Source: Bacillota bacterium (GTDB lineage: Bacteria > Bacillota > UBA4882 > UBA8346). From it: a stretch of DNA of 64,000 nucleotides. Below are positions 1 through 8,570 of the stretch, piece by piece. A model generated the notes under the pieces. It worked only from the letters and a program-made list of their open reading frames with translations. It searched no databases and was not told where the DNA came from. Made by a program: the position numbers and the translations under genes. The stretch covers positions 186,001 to 250,000 of the forward strand of contig JAEZCE010000027.1 in assembly GCA_023429995.1 (NCBI GenBank), written 5' to 3'. Every line of letters begins with the position of its first letter. The first letter of the stretch is position 1.

Positions 1-72
1 GTTGTTTTCCCATCCCAGGGAAGAACGTACCCGGCAATTCTTAAAGCGGATTTTACCGGAATGGAATTATGA
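1..72 (+). CDS. 3' end of an upstream gene (unidentified)
   Basis: The frame beginning at base 1 is open for 23 codons and stops at TGA 70-72, only 23 bp before the next start. The visible tail ends in KADFTGMEL. It is too short to assign to a family. Its frame and spacing make it likely to be the last part of a gene in the same operon as the following nitrogenase-like genes. Confidence 0.4.
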   Translation, partial: VVFPSQGRTYPAILKADFTGMEL

Positions 73-95
73 TATTTGAATAAGGAGAATTTGCG

Positions 96-1547
96 ATGAG
101 TAATATCCCGGTTCAAAATCGTGAAGACCGGCCCCATGCCATAACGGCCGGTGGTGGATGTAGCGGAGAAGTGGCCCAGCAATTTCAAAAACGTTGTTTG
201 AAAAATGCCGAGCGGACTTTCGCCCAGGCTACTCAATGCCAGCAGCTCAACAGCATTCAAGCTTTTATTTCCATGGAGGATGCGGTATTTATTATTCATG
301 CCCCCAGCGGTTGCACGGGTTGTGTTTCATTTATGAATGACCTTTTTAAAGTCGGCCAGCATCACCGGGGCCTTGATCAGATTCAAAACGCCCGTTATAT
401 GGTAACCAATTTTGACGAAACCGATATCATTCTGGGAGGGGAAAAAAAGCTGCAGGAAGCGGTTTTAGCCGCCGAAGAACGCTATCATCCCGGTTTGATT
501 TTTATATTTACTTCTTGCGCTTCAGCTATTATCGGCGACGATGTTGATACGGTGGCCGCCAATTTGCAGTCCCAAGTCAAAGCGGTGATTGTTCCGGTTC
601 ATTGTGAAGGTTTTAAGTCGAAAGTCCCTGCCACCGGTTTTGATAGCGCCTTTTATTCCATTTCCCACTATGTGCTCAAAGACTGGCAACCTCCAAAGGA
701 AAAAGGATTAATTAATGTCTTTGCCCCAATGGCGATTGGTTGGAAAGACCAGCAGGAAATTGAAGGAATGTTGGCTATTTTGGGTCTTCATGTAAATTAT
801 ATCCCATTTTACGCCAGTCTCGAAAAAATCAAGAAAATAGCCGCCGCCGAGTACTCCACTTCCATCTGTCAGGTTTTTGCCGATGAGTTTATGGCGTATT
901 TACATCAGGAATATAATATGCCTTATTCCCGGCCGGGGATGCCGCTGGGTATCCGGAATACGGATCGCTGGTTTCAGGAAGTAGCCCGACTTGTTGGTAA
1001 AGTAGATATTGTAGAGCAGTATATCGCTGATCAGCACCAGCGGATATTGCCACAAATTGCTGCCATTCGGGAACGTATTCAAGGAAAAAGAGTATTTATT
1101 TGTGCCGGAACCGCCCGTTCATTCGCAGCAGCAACCTTGATTGAGGATTTTGGACTGCGATTGGTCGGCATGGAAACACCAACTTTTGAGGAGGCTTTGG
1201 TGGAAGACTTGGACCGGCTGATCCAAATCCATGGTGATGATTTTTTGGTGGATGTCGCCAATATGCAACCTTTTGAGCAAGCCAATTTAGTAAACCGGTT
1301 GAAACCAGACTTATTTATCGGGATGTCAACCTGGGTCGCCAAGCAAGGAGTAACTTCCACCCATGTTTTAGAAGTCAAACGGCCGACCATGGGTTATAAC
1401 GGACTCCTTTACTTAGGCAAAAAAATTGAAAATGCTATTGAAAATCCCAGTTTTACCCTACGACTGTCCAGTCATAAGCGCCTACCTTATCAGGAAAATT
1501 GGTACCGCCAGAGCCCCTTTAAATATTTTAAGGAAGCAGGTCATTAA
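96..1547 (+). CDS. Nitrogenase-like component 1, NifD-type subunit (pair 1)
   Basis: 483 aa, oxidoreductase/nitrogenase component 1 family. By analogy with group IV nitrogenase-like enzymes it should form a heterotetramer with the next gene product and receive electrons from an Fe protein. Three cysteines match the P-cluster ligands of NifD (Cys48, Cys73 in HAPSGC, Cys141 in TSCASAIIGDD, with near-NifD spacing). Cys258 (STSIC) aligns with the cofactor cysteine Cys275 of NifD. His423 (STHVLEV) sits ten residues before GYNG, where NifD has its cofactor His442. Cys22 and Cys34 are extra and recur in similar form in the other three D-like proteins. Ribosome site AAGGAG precedes ATG 96. Of the four D-like proteins here this one keeps the most NifD-like active-site set. 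The substrate is unknown; a sulfur compound is inferred from context. Confidence 0.88.
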   Translation: MSNIPVQNREDRPHAITAGGGCSGEVAQQFQKRCLKNAERTFAQATQCQQLNSIQAFISMEDAVFIIHAPSGCTGCVSFMNDLFKVGQHHRGLDQIQNARYMVTNFDETDIILGGEKKLQEAVLAAEERYHPGLIFIFTSCASAIIGDDVDTVAANLQSQVKAVIVPVHCEGFKSKVPATGFDSAFYSISHYVLKDWQPPKEKGLINVFAPMAIGWKDQQEIEGMLAILGLHVNYIPFYASLEKIKKIAAAEYSTSICQVFADEFMAYLHQEYNMPYSRPGMPLGIRNTDRWFQEVARLVGKVDIVEQYIADQHQRILPQIAAIRERIQGKRVFICAGTARSFAAATLIEDFGLRLVGMETPTFEEALVEDLDRLIQIHGDDFLVDVANMQPFEQANLVNRLKPDLFIGMSTWVAKQGVTSTHVLEVKRPTMGYNGLLYLGKKIENAIENPSFTLRLSSHKRLPYQENWYRQSPFKYFKEAGH

Positions 1548-1548
1548 T

Positions 1549-2831
1549 ATGGGACATTTTATCCAAAATCCCAGAACTTCTTGTGCACTGGGCGGAGCCC
1601 TTGCCACTCTTTGCAGTATCGAAAGGGCAATCCCGATATTTCACGCTGGACCGGGCTGTGGATTACAAACCATGGCCGGGCAGTTCGGCCAGTCCGGGGG
1701 CAAGGGTTTCGGATATGTAGGCGGCCAAGGTGTTCCGAGCACCAATATGTTTGAAAAAGAGGTTATTTTTGGTGGAAGCCAAAGATTAACCGAGACCATC
1801 AGCGGGTCTTTGGAAGTCATGGATGGGGATTTGTTTGTGGTGCTGACGGGCTGTACAGCCGGGATTATCGGTGATGATGTCCAGGGTGTTGTGGATCAAT
1901 TTAAAGATTCCGGGGTCCCGATTATCTATGTGGAAACATCAGGGTTTAAGGGAGACACTTACTATGGCTACGAAGCGGTTTTGAATACCCTGACCGGGCG
2001 CCTGGCGGAACCTGCTCCTAAAGAAACCACAACTGTTAATTTACTAGGCATTGTACCTACCCAGGACATTTTCTGGGAAGGAGATTTCGAAGAGCTCCTG
2101 CGGATTTTAAGAAAATTGGGCCTAAAAGTAAATACTTTCTTTACTGAACATCAGGGTTTAGAGACCCTTAAAAGGTCTTCCGAAGCCGCCCTGAATCTGA
2201 TTCTTTCTCCATGGCTGTTGGAAGAGTTTGCCGGAAAATATCAGCAGCAATTTGGTATTGAGACCTTACGATATCCGGGTTTACCCATAGGCCCCACAGC
2301 AACTTCGGATTTTATTCGTAAACTGGGAGTTCGGCTTTCGCTGGATCCATACTTGGTGGAGCAGGTCATTAGGGAAGAAGAGGATTATGTATATTCGTAT
2401 ATTGAGAAAATCATCGGTTCTTTAACCCGCTACCGATTCATCATTGTCGGGGATACCAATACGGTCCTTGGTTTAACCCGGTTTTTGGTCAATGATTATG
2501 GCCAGATTCCGCTTTGCGCTATTATCACAGATGAAGTTCCGGAAAAGTACCAGGCCGCAATGAGCAGGAATTAACCACTTTGGAATTTGCCCGGAAACCC
2601 CAAGTTATTTTTGAAAACGATCAATGGGCCATCGGTGAACGGATTCGATTTTGGCGGGAGGAGGCCACTTTAATTTTAGGCAGTGATTATGAAAAAGAGA
2701 TTGGTGCAGAGCTTGGTATTCTCACCAATGTTGTCGCTTTTCCTACAACGGAAAGATTGGTCATCAACCGCGGCTATGCAGGGTATCGCGGCTGTCTGAC
2801 TTTTCTGGAAGATTTATATGATAATAACTAG
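1549..2831 (+). pseudogene. Nitrogenase-like component 1, NifK-type subunit (pair 1), frameshifted
   Basis: The gene starts at ATG 1549, one base after the stop of the D-like gene. The first 341 codons read as a NifK-type protein with P-cluster-type cysteines at Cys12 (TSCALGG), Cys37 (HAGPGC) and a third in TGCTAGIIGDD. The frame ends at TAA 2572-2574, but the missing C-terminus continues in a different frame up to 2831 and ends in RLVINRGYAGYRG...LLEDLY-type sequence like the intact paralogue at 4318-5616. A single-base loss somewhere near 2553-2571 would explain it, and the joined product would be about 427 aa, the normal size here. It may be a real inactivation, programmed frameshifting (no obvious slippery site seen) or a sequencing error. 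Further upstream in-frame starts exist but would overlap the D-like gene by over 100 bp. Confidence 0.75.
2580..2831 (+). CDS. C-terminal fragment of the frameshifted NifK-type subunit
   Basis: This open frame encodes the last part of a NifK-type protein, including the conserved terminal block RLVINRGYAGYRGCLTFLED that also ends the K-like proteins at 4318, 15702 and 51226. It has only a TTG at 2580 and no convincing ribosome site. The same frame is open upstream across 2553-2579, so it is best read as the continuation of the gene starting at 1549 rather than a separate protein. Its stop TAG 2829-2831 overlaps the GGAGG of the next gene. Confidence 0.6.
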   Translation: MEFARKPQVIFENDQWAIGERIRFWREEATLILGSDYEKEIGAELGILTNVVAFPTTERLVINRGYAGYRGCLTFLEDLYDNN

Positions 2832-2840
2832 GAGGTTTGG

Positions 2841-4316
2841 ATGATGCCGATTAATTTAGATGTATCAACTGCGGGAACCCGCGAGAACCGTTTGGGTTCC
2901 ATCACCGGTTATAACGGCGATCTCAAGGATTTAGTCCATCAATCCCGCTGCGGGGGTCCTAAAGACCGGGAACGTTGTTTCAGTCAATCCAGCACCTGCC
3001 TGTCAGGTTGCGCTCTCGGCCAAATTTCGGGTATCCGTGATATCGCCGTTATCAATCACGCTCCTTCCGGTTGTACTGCCGGTGCAGCCGGAGCCGATGT
3101 TTTAAACACGCAGCTGGCAACCAAGATTGGGGTTGTTAATCATACGGTATTTGTAGGGACTGATATGAATGAGCAAGATACCGTATTTGGAGCGGTTGGT
3201 ACTTTGCGGGATGTTATATTGGAAACCTACCGTCGTTATCTGCCAAAGGCTATTTTTATCGGTACTTCTTGTGTAACGGGGATTATCGGTGAAGATGTCG
3301 ACGGGATCGTGGAAGAGCTTAAAACGGAACTGCCCATACCCATAGCGGCTGTCCATTGCGAAGGATTTAAATCCCGCATCTGGGCAACTGGATTTGACGC
3401 AGCCGATCATGCAGTCCTGACCAGTATTGTCAAGCCGCCGCGAAGCAGTAAAAAGTCCCCGGTGATTAACTTTAAAAATTTTTTTGAGAGCGCCCGGGTG
3501 GAAATTACCGAACTGTTCGCCAACTTTGGGGTCAAGCCGCAGTTTTTGTACCAAAATGCCACTGTGGAAGAACTTTCCCATATCTCTGAATCTTTGGCTA
3601 CCGTATGCATTTGTGGAACCCTCGGAACTTATCTGGGAAATGCTTTAGAACAGCAGTATGGGGTTCCCTATATCAGGACCATCAACCCTTTGGGGATCAC
3701 CGGTTTTGAAACGTGGCTCCGGGAAATCGGGCGGGTCATCGGTAAAGAGGCTGAAGTTGAGTCCTACATCAGCGGACAAAGGGAAAAATATCTACCACAG
3801 ATTGAAGCGGTTAAAAAAGATTTAAAAGGATTACGGGCTGTGATCGGAATGGGTCCCGGCTATACTTTCGAAGTATCCCGGGTTTTGCAGGAATTGGGCA
3901 TGGAAGTGGTTTGGGGAGCGGCCTGGCATTACGACCACCAGTATGATAACGGCCAGTTACCGCCATCATTAAAATATTTGGATGCAACTTCCCCGGCTAA
4001 TTTTAAGATCAGCGTGGCCGACCAACAAAACTTCGAAGTGCTGAATATTTTACACCAGTATCAGCCGGACATCTATTTTTCAAGGCACCCGGGAACCACC
4101 GTCTGGGCGATTAAACAAGGTGTGCCTGCGCTTTATGTGGCCGATGAATATATGATTTTTGGCTATCAAGGGACCTTAAACTTTGCCTATGCGGTATTGG
4201 ACACCATTTACAACCGCAGTTTTGAAAAAAACCTGGCCGCCCGGGTGAAACTTCCTTATACTCAGTGGTGGTACAATCAGGGCAATGCAACTTTTCTAAA
4301 GGAGTCGATAGGATAA
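2841..4316 (+). CDS. Nitrogenase-like component 1, NifD-type subunit (pair 2)
   Basis: 491 aa, same family as the gene at 96. P-cluster-type cysteines are visible in SSTCLSGC, HAPSGC and TSCVTGIIGEDVDG, and a cofactor-type cysteine in ATVCICGTLG. The histidine that would match NifD His442 is not there: the block before GYQG reads PALYVADEYMIF, with tyrosine or leucine at the likely position. The metal site therefore probably differs from pair 1. GGAGG at 2831-2835 serves ATG 2841 or, with better spacing, ATG 2844. It forms a pair with the K-like gene that starts two bases after its stop. Substrate unknown. Confidence 0.86.
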   Translation: MMPINLDVSTAGTRENRLGSITGYNGDLKDLVHQSRCGGPKDRERCFSQSSTCLSGCALGQISGIRDIAVINHAPSGCTAGAAGADVLNTQLATKIGVVNHTVFVGTDMNEQDTVFGAVGTLRDVILETYRRYLPKAIFIGTSCVTGIIGEDVDGIVEELKTELPIPIAAVHCEGFKSRIWATGFDAADHAVLTSIVKPPRSSKKSPVINFKNFFESARVEITELFANFGVKPQFLYQNATVEELSHISESLATVCICGTLGTYLGNALEQQYGVPYIRTINPLGITGFETWLREIGRVIGKEAEVESYISGQREKYLPQIEAVKKDLKGLRAVIGMGPGYTFEVSRVLQELGMEVVWGAAWHYDHQYDNGQLPPSLKYLDATSPANFKISVADQQNFEVLNILHQYQPDIYFSRHPGTTVWAIKQGVPALYVADEYMIFGYQGTLNFAYAVLDTIYNRSFEKNLAARVKLPYTQWWYNQGNATFLKESIG

Positions 4317-4317
4317 A

Positions 4318-5616
4318 ATGGCCAGAATACTCGATCAACCAAGGTATAAATGTGCAATGGCCGCAATGCAAACGGTACAGTCGATTCCCGGAGCTTTACC
4401 CATCTTGCATGCCGGACCGGGTTGTGCTGAAAAATTAGGCGGCAGTGTAGGCAGTTCCGGACATTTTTCGCCCCATATCTTTCCATGCACCAACATTAGT
4501 GAGAAAGAAGTTATTTTTGGCGGCGAGAGCCGTTTGAAAGAGACCATCGAAAATTCTCTCAAAGTAGTGGATGCCGATTTATATGTGGTATTAACCGGGT
4601 GCACCTCGGAGATCGTCGGAGATGACGGAGCTGAAGTGGTCCGCTCATTTGAAAATTCCGAAAAACCGGTGATTTTTGCCTCGACACCCGGTTTTAAAGC
4701 CAACAATTATCAGGGTCATGAATGGGTCATTCAGGCGATTATCGACCAATACTTAAAAGAATCTCCGCCCAAAATTAAGGGGCTAGTCAATATTTGGGCA
4801 GGGCTCCCCATGCATGATCCATTTTGGCTTGGTAATTTGCGAGAGCTGGAACGGTTGATTGGCCAAATCGGTCTGGTCCCCAATACTATCTTTGGACACG
4901 GGCGAGGGGTTCAAAATATCCAGCGCATTCCCGAGGCCCAGTTTAATTTGGTGGTCTCCCCCTGGCTGGGTCTAAAAAATGCCCAATCATTGCAGGAACG
5001 TTTCGGAACACCCTATCTCCATTATCCGACCCTTCCGGTAGGAGCGTTTGAGACCAGTAAGTTTTTGAGGGCTGTTGGGGAGTTTGCCGGGCTCCCCGCC
5101 GCTCAAGTTGAGCCCGTCGTTAAGCGGCGCGAGGATGAATATTATTACTACATTGAACGTTTTGCCGATGTTTTTCTGGAGACCCGGGTAATGTCCAAGC
5201 GGTTTGTGGTGGTTTCCGACGCCCAATATGCCTTAGCCCTGACCAAGTTCTTGGTCAACGATTTGGGGCGGATACCATCTAAACAATATATCACCGATGA
5301 TACCCCGCTGGAATATCAGGATCAGGTGCGAAACTATTTCCGGGAGCTCAATGAGGGGATCGTGGCCGAAGTGGAGTTTTCCAGCGACGGACGGCAGATT
5401 CACGATGAAATTCGTCAAACCGATTTTCATGGTTACCCTTTGATCCTTGGTAGTTCCTGGGAGAAAAAACTGGTCAAAGAGTTAAAAGCACACTATATCA
5501 TGATTTCGTGGCCGGTTATTGAAAGGCTGGTCATTAACGGCTCCTATGTCGGTTATAACGGCGGGCTCAAACTGTTGGAAGATATTTATTCGGTGGTGTT
5601 GACCCGGTTTAATTAA
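4318..5616 (+). CDS. Nitrogenase-like component 1, NifK-type subunit (pair 2)
   Basis: 432 aa partner of the preceding D-like protein. The three P-cluster-type cysteines lie in PRYKCAM, HAGPGC and TGCTSEIVGDD. The protein is shorter than classical NifK because it lacks the long N-terminal extension, as do all K-like proteins in this window. It ends with the conserved RLVINGSYVGYNGG...LLEDIY block. The start ATG 4318 follows the D-like stop by one base, and AAAGGAG lies about 15 bp upstream inside the D-like gene, so translation is probably coupled. It is the last gene of the 96-5616 cluster. Confidence 0.86.
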   Translation: MARILDQPRYKCAMAAMQTVQSIPGALPILHAGPGCAEKLGGSVGSSGHFSPHIFPCTNISEKEVIFGGESRLKETIENSLKVVDADLYVVLTGCTSEIVGDDGAEVVRSFENSEKPVIFASTPGFKANNYQGHEWVIQAIIDQYLKESPPKIKGLVNIWAGLPMHDPFWLGNLRELERLIGQIGLVPNTIFGHGRGVQNIQRIPEAQFNLVVSPWLGLKNAQSLQERFGTPYLHYPTLPVGAFETSKFLRAVGEFAGLPAAQVEPVVKRREDEYYYYIERFADVFLETRVMSKRFVVVSDAQYALALTKFLVNDLGRIPSKQYITDDTPLEYQDQVRNYFRELNEGIVAEVEFSSDGRQIHDEIRQTDFHGYPLILGSSWEKKLVKELKAHYIMISWPVIERLVINGSYVGYNGGLKLLEDIYSVVLTRFN

Positions 5617-5656
5617 TACAGCGGCAATATTCATAGTAAATTCTTCCGGAGCAATA

Positions 5657-5710
5657 TTGACAAAAGATTACCAAATGATATATTATAAATATAATAAAAT
5701 AACTCGGAAT
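5657..5710 (+). promoter_or_regulatory. Promoter with ATAGGAAT-like box for the 5843 operon
   Basis: TTGACA at 5657-5662 and TATTAT at 5681-5686 (18 bp apart) form a sigma-A-like promoter. CTCGGAAT at 5703-5710, just past the expected start of transcription, matches the box found after many promoters in this window. A repressor of the CymR/Rrf2 type is inferred. Confidence 0.65.
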
Positions 5711-5718
5711 ACTAAGAT

Positions 5719-5794
5719 AAGCTGACTGGAAAACTGGAGGCTTTGGGTGGGAATTATTTGATTCCATGACACTCAAAGCCTCCAGTTTTTTTTA
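5719..5794 (+). promoter_or_regulatory. Conserved antiterminator/terminator leader, copy 1
   Basis: Small stem CTGG (5726-5729), loop AAAA, CTGG (5734-5737). It extends outward as AAGCU (5719-5723), GA bulge, and AG-(G)-CUU (5738-5743). The 3' half overlaps the 5' arm of a strong intrinsic terminator whose arms lie at about 5732-5749 and 5770-5786, followed by a run of eight T. The two structures exclude each other. The same layout occurs at six other sites in this window. Confidence 0.7.
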
Positions 5795-5842
5795 GGCCTT
5801 TCTGAACAGAACTTTATAATCTTTAGTTGAGGGGGCCGGGAA

Positions 5843-6961
5843 ATGCCGGAATTGAAATTTCGAAATGCAGTGGAGGCGCTTCCTCCTTATACTCCTGCAA
5901 AGTCCTTGGAAGCAATTAAACATGAGTTAGGCCTGGGGAGAATTATTCGCTTGTCTGCCAATGAAAGCACCATGGGGTGTTCGCCCCGGGTGGGTCCAGC
6001 TATTGAACACGCCCTGAAAAATATTTATCTTTATCCGGATGGAGCCAGTTCTCTCCTTAAAAGTAAATTGGCGCAAATCCATCAATGCCAACCCGAACAA
6101 TTAATCATCGGTTCAGGATCCTTTGAAATTTTATCCCTGATTGCGGAAGCTTTGATCGTGCCTGGCGATGAGTGCATTATACCAACGCCTACTTTTGGCT
6201 GGTACCAGACAGTGACTTTGGCGATGGGCGGTCAAGCGGTTAAAGTACCATTAGAGGACCATTGCATCCATTTGAATTCAATCAAAAGTAAAATGAATCG
6301 AAATACCAAAGTTATCTGGCTTTGTAATCCTAATAACCCAACCGGGACGATTTTCACTAAAAAGTCAGTGGAAGAGTTTCTGAGCCAAATTCCCGGAAAT
6401 ATCGCGGTGGTTTTCGATGAGGCCTATTTTGATTATGTCGAGCGGGAAGATCATTTGGATGCTACTCAATTCTTACATTTTCCCAATGTCATATCATTGC
6501 GTACTTTTTCCAAAACATACGGATTAGCTGGTTTACGAGTTGGTTATGGAATTGGAAATGCTGAATTCATTGATATCTTGAACCGGATCAGGTTACCGTT
6601 GAATGTTAATGTTCTAGCACAGGTTGCCGCCCTTGCCAGTCTGGATGATCCGGATTTTAAATCAGCGGTGCTGGAAAATAACCGTAAAGGTAAGCAATTT
6701 TTTTATCAATCTTTTCAGACAATGGGACTCACCTTTATCCCCACCGAGACCAATTTTATCATGGTTGACGTAGCCCAAGATTCGACACCAGTCTTTGAAA
6801 GACTGTTGCGCAAAGGAGTTTCAGTTCGCCCCGGCGCGGAATTCGCTATGCCGACATGGCTGCGGATTACCATTGGCCGTCCTGAAGAAAATGAATTTTT
6901 GATTGAAAAATTGAGAGAAGTCCTGAATGAAATTGAAGGAGGAAAAGATGATGTTGATTAA
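5843..6961 (+). CDS. Histidinol-phosphate aminotransferase-like PLP enzyme
   Basis: 372 aa, fold type I aminotransferase of the HisC/class I-II family. LSANESTMGCSP is the HisC-type N-terminal signature, NPNNPTGT and DEAYFDY bind the cofactor region, and the Schiff-base lysine is in TFSKTYGLAGLRVGYG. The C-terminus has RITIGRPEEN. GGGGGCCGGG lies before ATG 5843. It is not next to other his genes. It heads a three-gene unit with a GldA-like dehydrogenase and a flavin oxidoreductase under the shared leader and box, so a role in handling a sulfur or amino-acid-derived carbon skeleton is more likely than histidine synthesis. Substrate unknown. Confidence 0.85.
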   Translation: MPELKFRNAVEALPPYTPAKSLEAIKHELGLGRIIRLSANESTMGCSPRVGPAIEHALKNIYLYPDGASSLLKSKLAQIHQCQPEQLIIGSGSFEILSLIAEALIVPGDECIIPTPTFGWYQTVTLAMGGQAVKVPLEDHCIHLNSIKSKMNRNTKVIWLCNPNNPTGTIFTKKSVEEFLSQIPGNIAVVFDEAYFDYVEREDHLDATQFLHFPNVISLRTFSKTYGLAGLRVGYGIGNAEFIDILNRIRLPLNVNVLAQVAALASLDDPDFKSAVLENNRKGKQFFYQSFQTMGLTFIPTETNFIMVDVAQDSTPVFERLLRKGVSVRPGAEFAMPTWLRITIGRPEENEFLIEKLREVLNEIEGGKDDVD

Positions 6962-8081
6962 AACTCCGCAGCAATATGTGAATCAACCGGATATACTTCG
7001 ATCCGCGGGATCATATGTTGCCAAAATAGGGAAAAATGCTTTCGTTGTAGGAGGTAAAACCGCTCTGGCGGCCGCTGGGCAAGAATTTTTTCATAGTTTA
7101 AAGGCAGCTGGAATCGAAGCTGTCAGCGAAGAATTTTTTGGCTATTGTACCCAAAAGGCAGTGGACCAATATGCGGAAACAGTAAAGAGAATCAAAGCCG
7201 ATGTGATCATTGGGGTTGGAGGCGGTAAGACGCTGGATTTGGCTAAAGCGATTGGAGATCAATTGGCAATACCGGTTATCGCTATACCAACCATCGCCGC
7301 AACCTGCGCTGCCTGGTCGGCTTTATCAATTTTATATGATGAAAAGGGTCGCTTCGCAGGCGGTATGATTTTAAAGAACTCTCCTCAGCTGGTTTTGGTT
7401 GATAGCGGGATTATTGCCCGGGCGCCGGTACGATATTTGCGGGCCGGTATCGCCGACACATTGGCAAAATGGTATGAAACGGCTCCCTATGTAGTTCAAG
7501 CCGAAAATGATCCAGTACTCCAACTTGGTTTGGAAAACGCCAGACTGGCCTTGAAAATCATTGAAGAAAAAGGGATTCGGGCTATAAAGGACGCTGCCGA
7601 TCACCATGAAAGTGAAATACTCCGGGAAGTCATTGATTCGATCATTGTATTGGCAGGGCTAGTGGGAAGCATCTCCGAGGGCGCCAACCGCCCGGCATTG
7701 GGTCATGCCATTCACAATACACTTACTTTTATTCCGGAAACCCATTCCAGTCTGCACGGAGAGAAAGTAATCTTTGGAGTTTTGGCGCAACTTCTTCTAG
7801 AGGGAAAAACCCCAATAAAAATTACGGATTTTATAAGATGGATGAATGAATTAGGGCTTCCGGTTACTCTGGGGCAGTTGGGTATTCTTGACCCACAGAA
7901 TGCTGCAGCTGAGGTAGGTATGAATATTGAAACAGAGGCCCTTACCAAGTATCCATTTCCCGTTACCCCTCAATTGATAGAGAAAGTAATGATTGAAGCC
8001 GACCGGTTGGGTGAAGGTACGCTTAACCAAAGTTTAAATAAGGGAGGAATCCATGATCAGCGAAACATCCTGGCAGTCTGA
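6948..8081 (+). CDS. GldA-like (glycerol dehydrogenase family) iron/zinc alcohol dehydrogenase
   Basis: About 377 aa. IGVGGGKTLDLAKAIG is the NAD-binding glycine-rich motif of the glycerol dehydrogenase / type III alcohol dehydrogenase family. The metal ligands expected in GldA are visible: Asp in AGIADTLAKW, His in LGHAIHNTL and His in SSLHGEKVIFG. GGAGG at 6938-6942 points to ATG 6948 (or 6951) rather than an earlier in-frame start at 6927. It overlaps the aminotransferase by 14 bp and the next gene by 29 bp, so the three are co-translated. The family reduces or oxidises small alcohols and ketones; the substrate here is not known. Confidence 0.82.
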   Translation: MMLIKTPQQYVNQPDILRSAGSYVAKIGKNAFVVGGKTALAAAGQEFFHSLKAAGIEAVSEEFFGYCTQKAVDQYAETVKRIKADVIIGVGGGKTLDLAKAIGDQLAIPVIAIPTIAATCAAWSALSILYDEKGRFAGGMILKNSPQLVLVDSGIIARAPVRYLRAGIADTLAKWYETAPYVVQAENDPVLQLGLENARLALKIIEEKGIRAIKDAADHHESEILREVIDSIIVLAGLVGSISEGANRPALGHAIHNTLTFIPETHSSLHGEKVIFGVLAQLLLEGKTPIKITDFIRWMNELGLPVTLGQLGILDPQNAAAEVGMNIETEALTKYPFPVTPQLIEKVMIEADRLGEGTLNQSLNKGGIHDQRNILAV

Positions 8082-8514
8082 TGTAGTTGACTATATTACC
8101 ACAACACGATTTGCGGTTTTAGGGTACGTTCGTGAAGATCGGACGCCGCTTTTACGATCCATGGGAAGTTTTGCCCTGAGCGGTTTTAATTTGTATTTCT
8201 CTTCAGGGAAAGAAGCGCCAAAGGTCCGAGAAATAGAAAAAAATCCCCAAGTAAGCTTTTTTTTCGAACATGACAATCAAAATCTTGAAACCTGGAAGAG
8301 TGTGCTGATATCTGGCAGAGCAAAGCTGTTAATTTCGGGAACCGAATATGATAATGCCATCGAGTTGCTGGGCGATCGCAATCCCCGTTTTAGAGAACGG
8401 GTTGCCAAGGGGGAATTGGTGAATACGGCAATTTTTAAAATCAAAACTGAGGAAATTGAATATTTGGACTATTCAAAGGGATTTGGGACTGTCAACAAGT
8501 ATAAATTATCGTAA
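8053..8514 (+). CDS. Pyridoxamine 5'-phosphate oxidase-like flavin protein
   Basis: 153 aa. The split-barrel flavin-binding fold of the PNPOx-like family is suggested by FAVLGYVREDRTPLLRSMG, a strand LYFSSGKEAPKVREIEKNPQVSFFF and SGRAKLL. Such small proteins bind FMN or F420 and reduce diverse substrates. The start ATG 8053 has GGGAGG just upstream and lies inside the end of the GldA-like gene. It is the last gene of the three-gene unit; the next gene is convergent. Substrate unknown. Confidence 0.75.
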   Translation: MISETSWQSDVVDYITTTRFAVLGYVREDRTPLLRSMGSFALSGFNLYFSSGKEAPKVREIEKNPQVSFFFEHDNQNLETWKSVLISGRAKLLISGTEYDNAIELLGDRNPRFRERVAKGELVNTAIFKIKTEEIEYLDYSKGFGTVNKYKLS

Positions 8515-8570
8515 GTAGCCATCCGTATAGGATAAACGGACTCAACCCCAAAAGTAAAAAGATTTTCCAA

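Noticed and set aside
96..5616. Classical nitrogen-fixation genes
   Set aside because: The K-like subunits lack the NifK extension, no NifE/N/V is present, the D-like active-site residues vary, and the neighbours are sulfur and methyl-transfer genes.
5719..5794. SAM (S-box) riboswitch or T-box in the leaders
   Set aside because: The leaders are only about 80-110 nt from start to terminator and contain none of the conserved S-box or T-box sequences.
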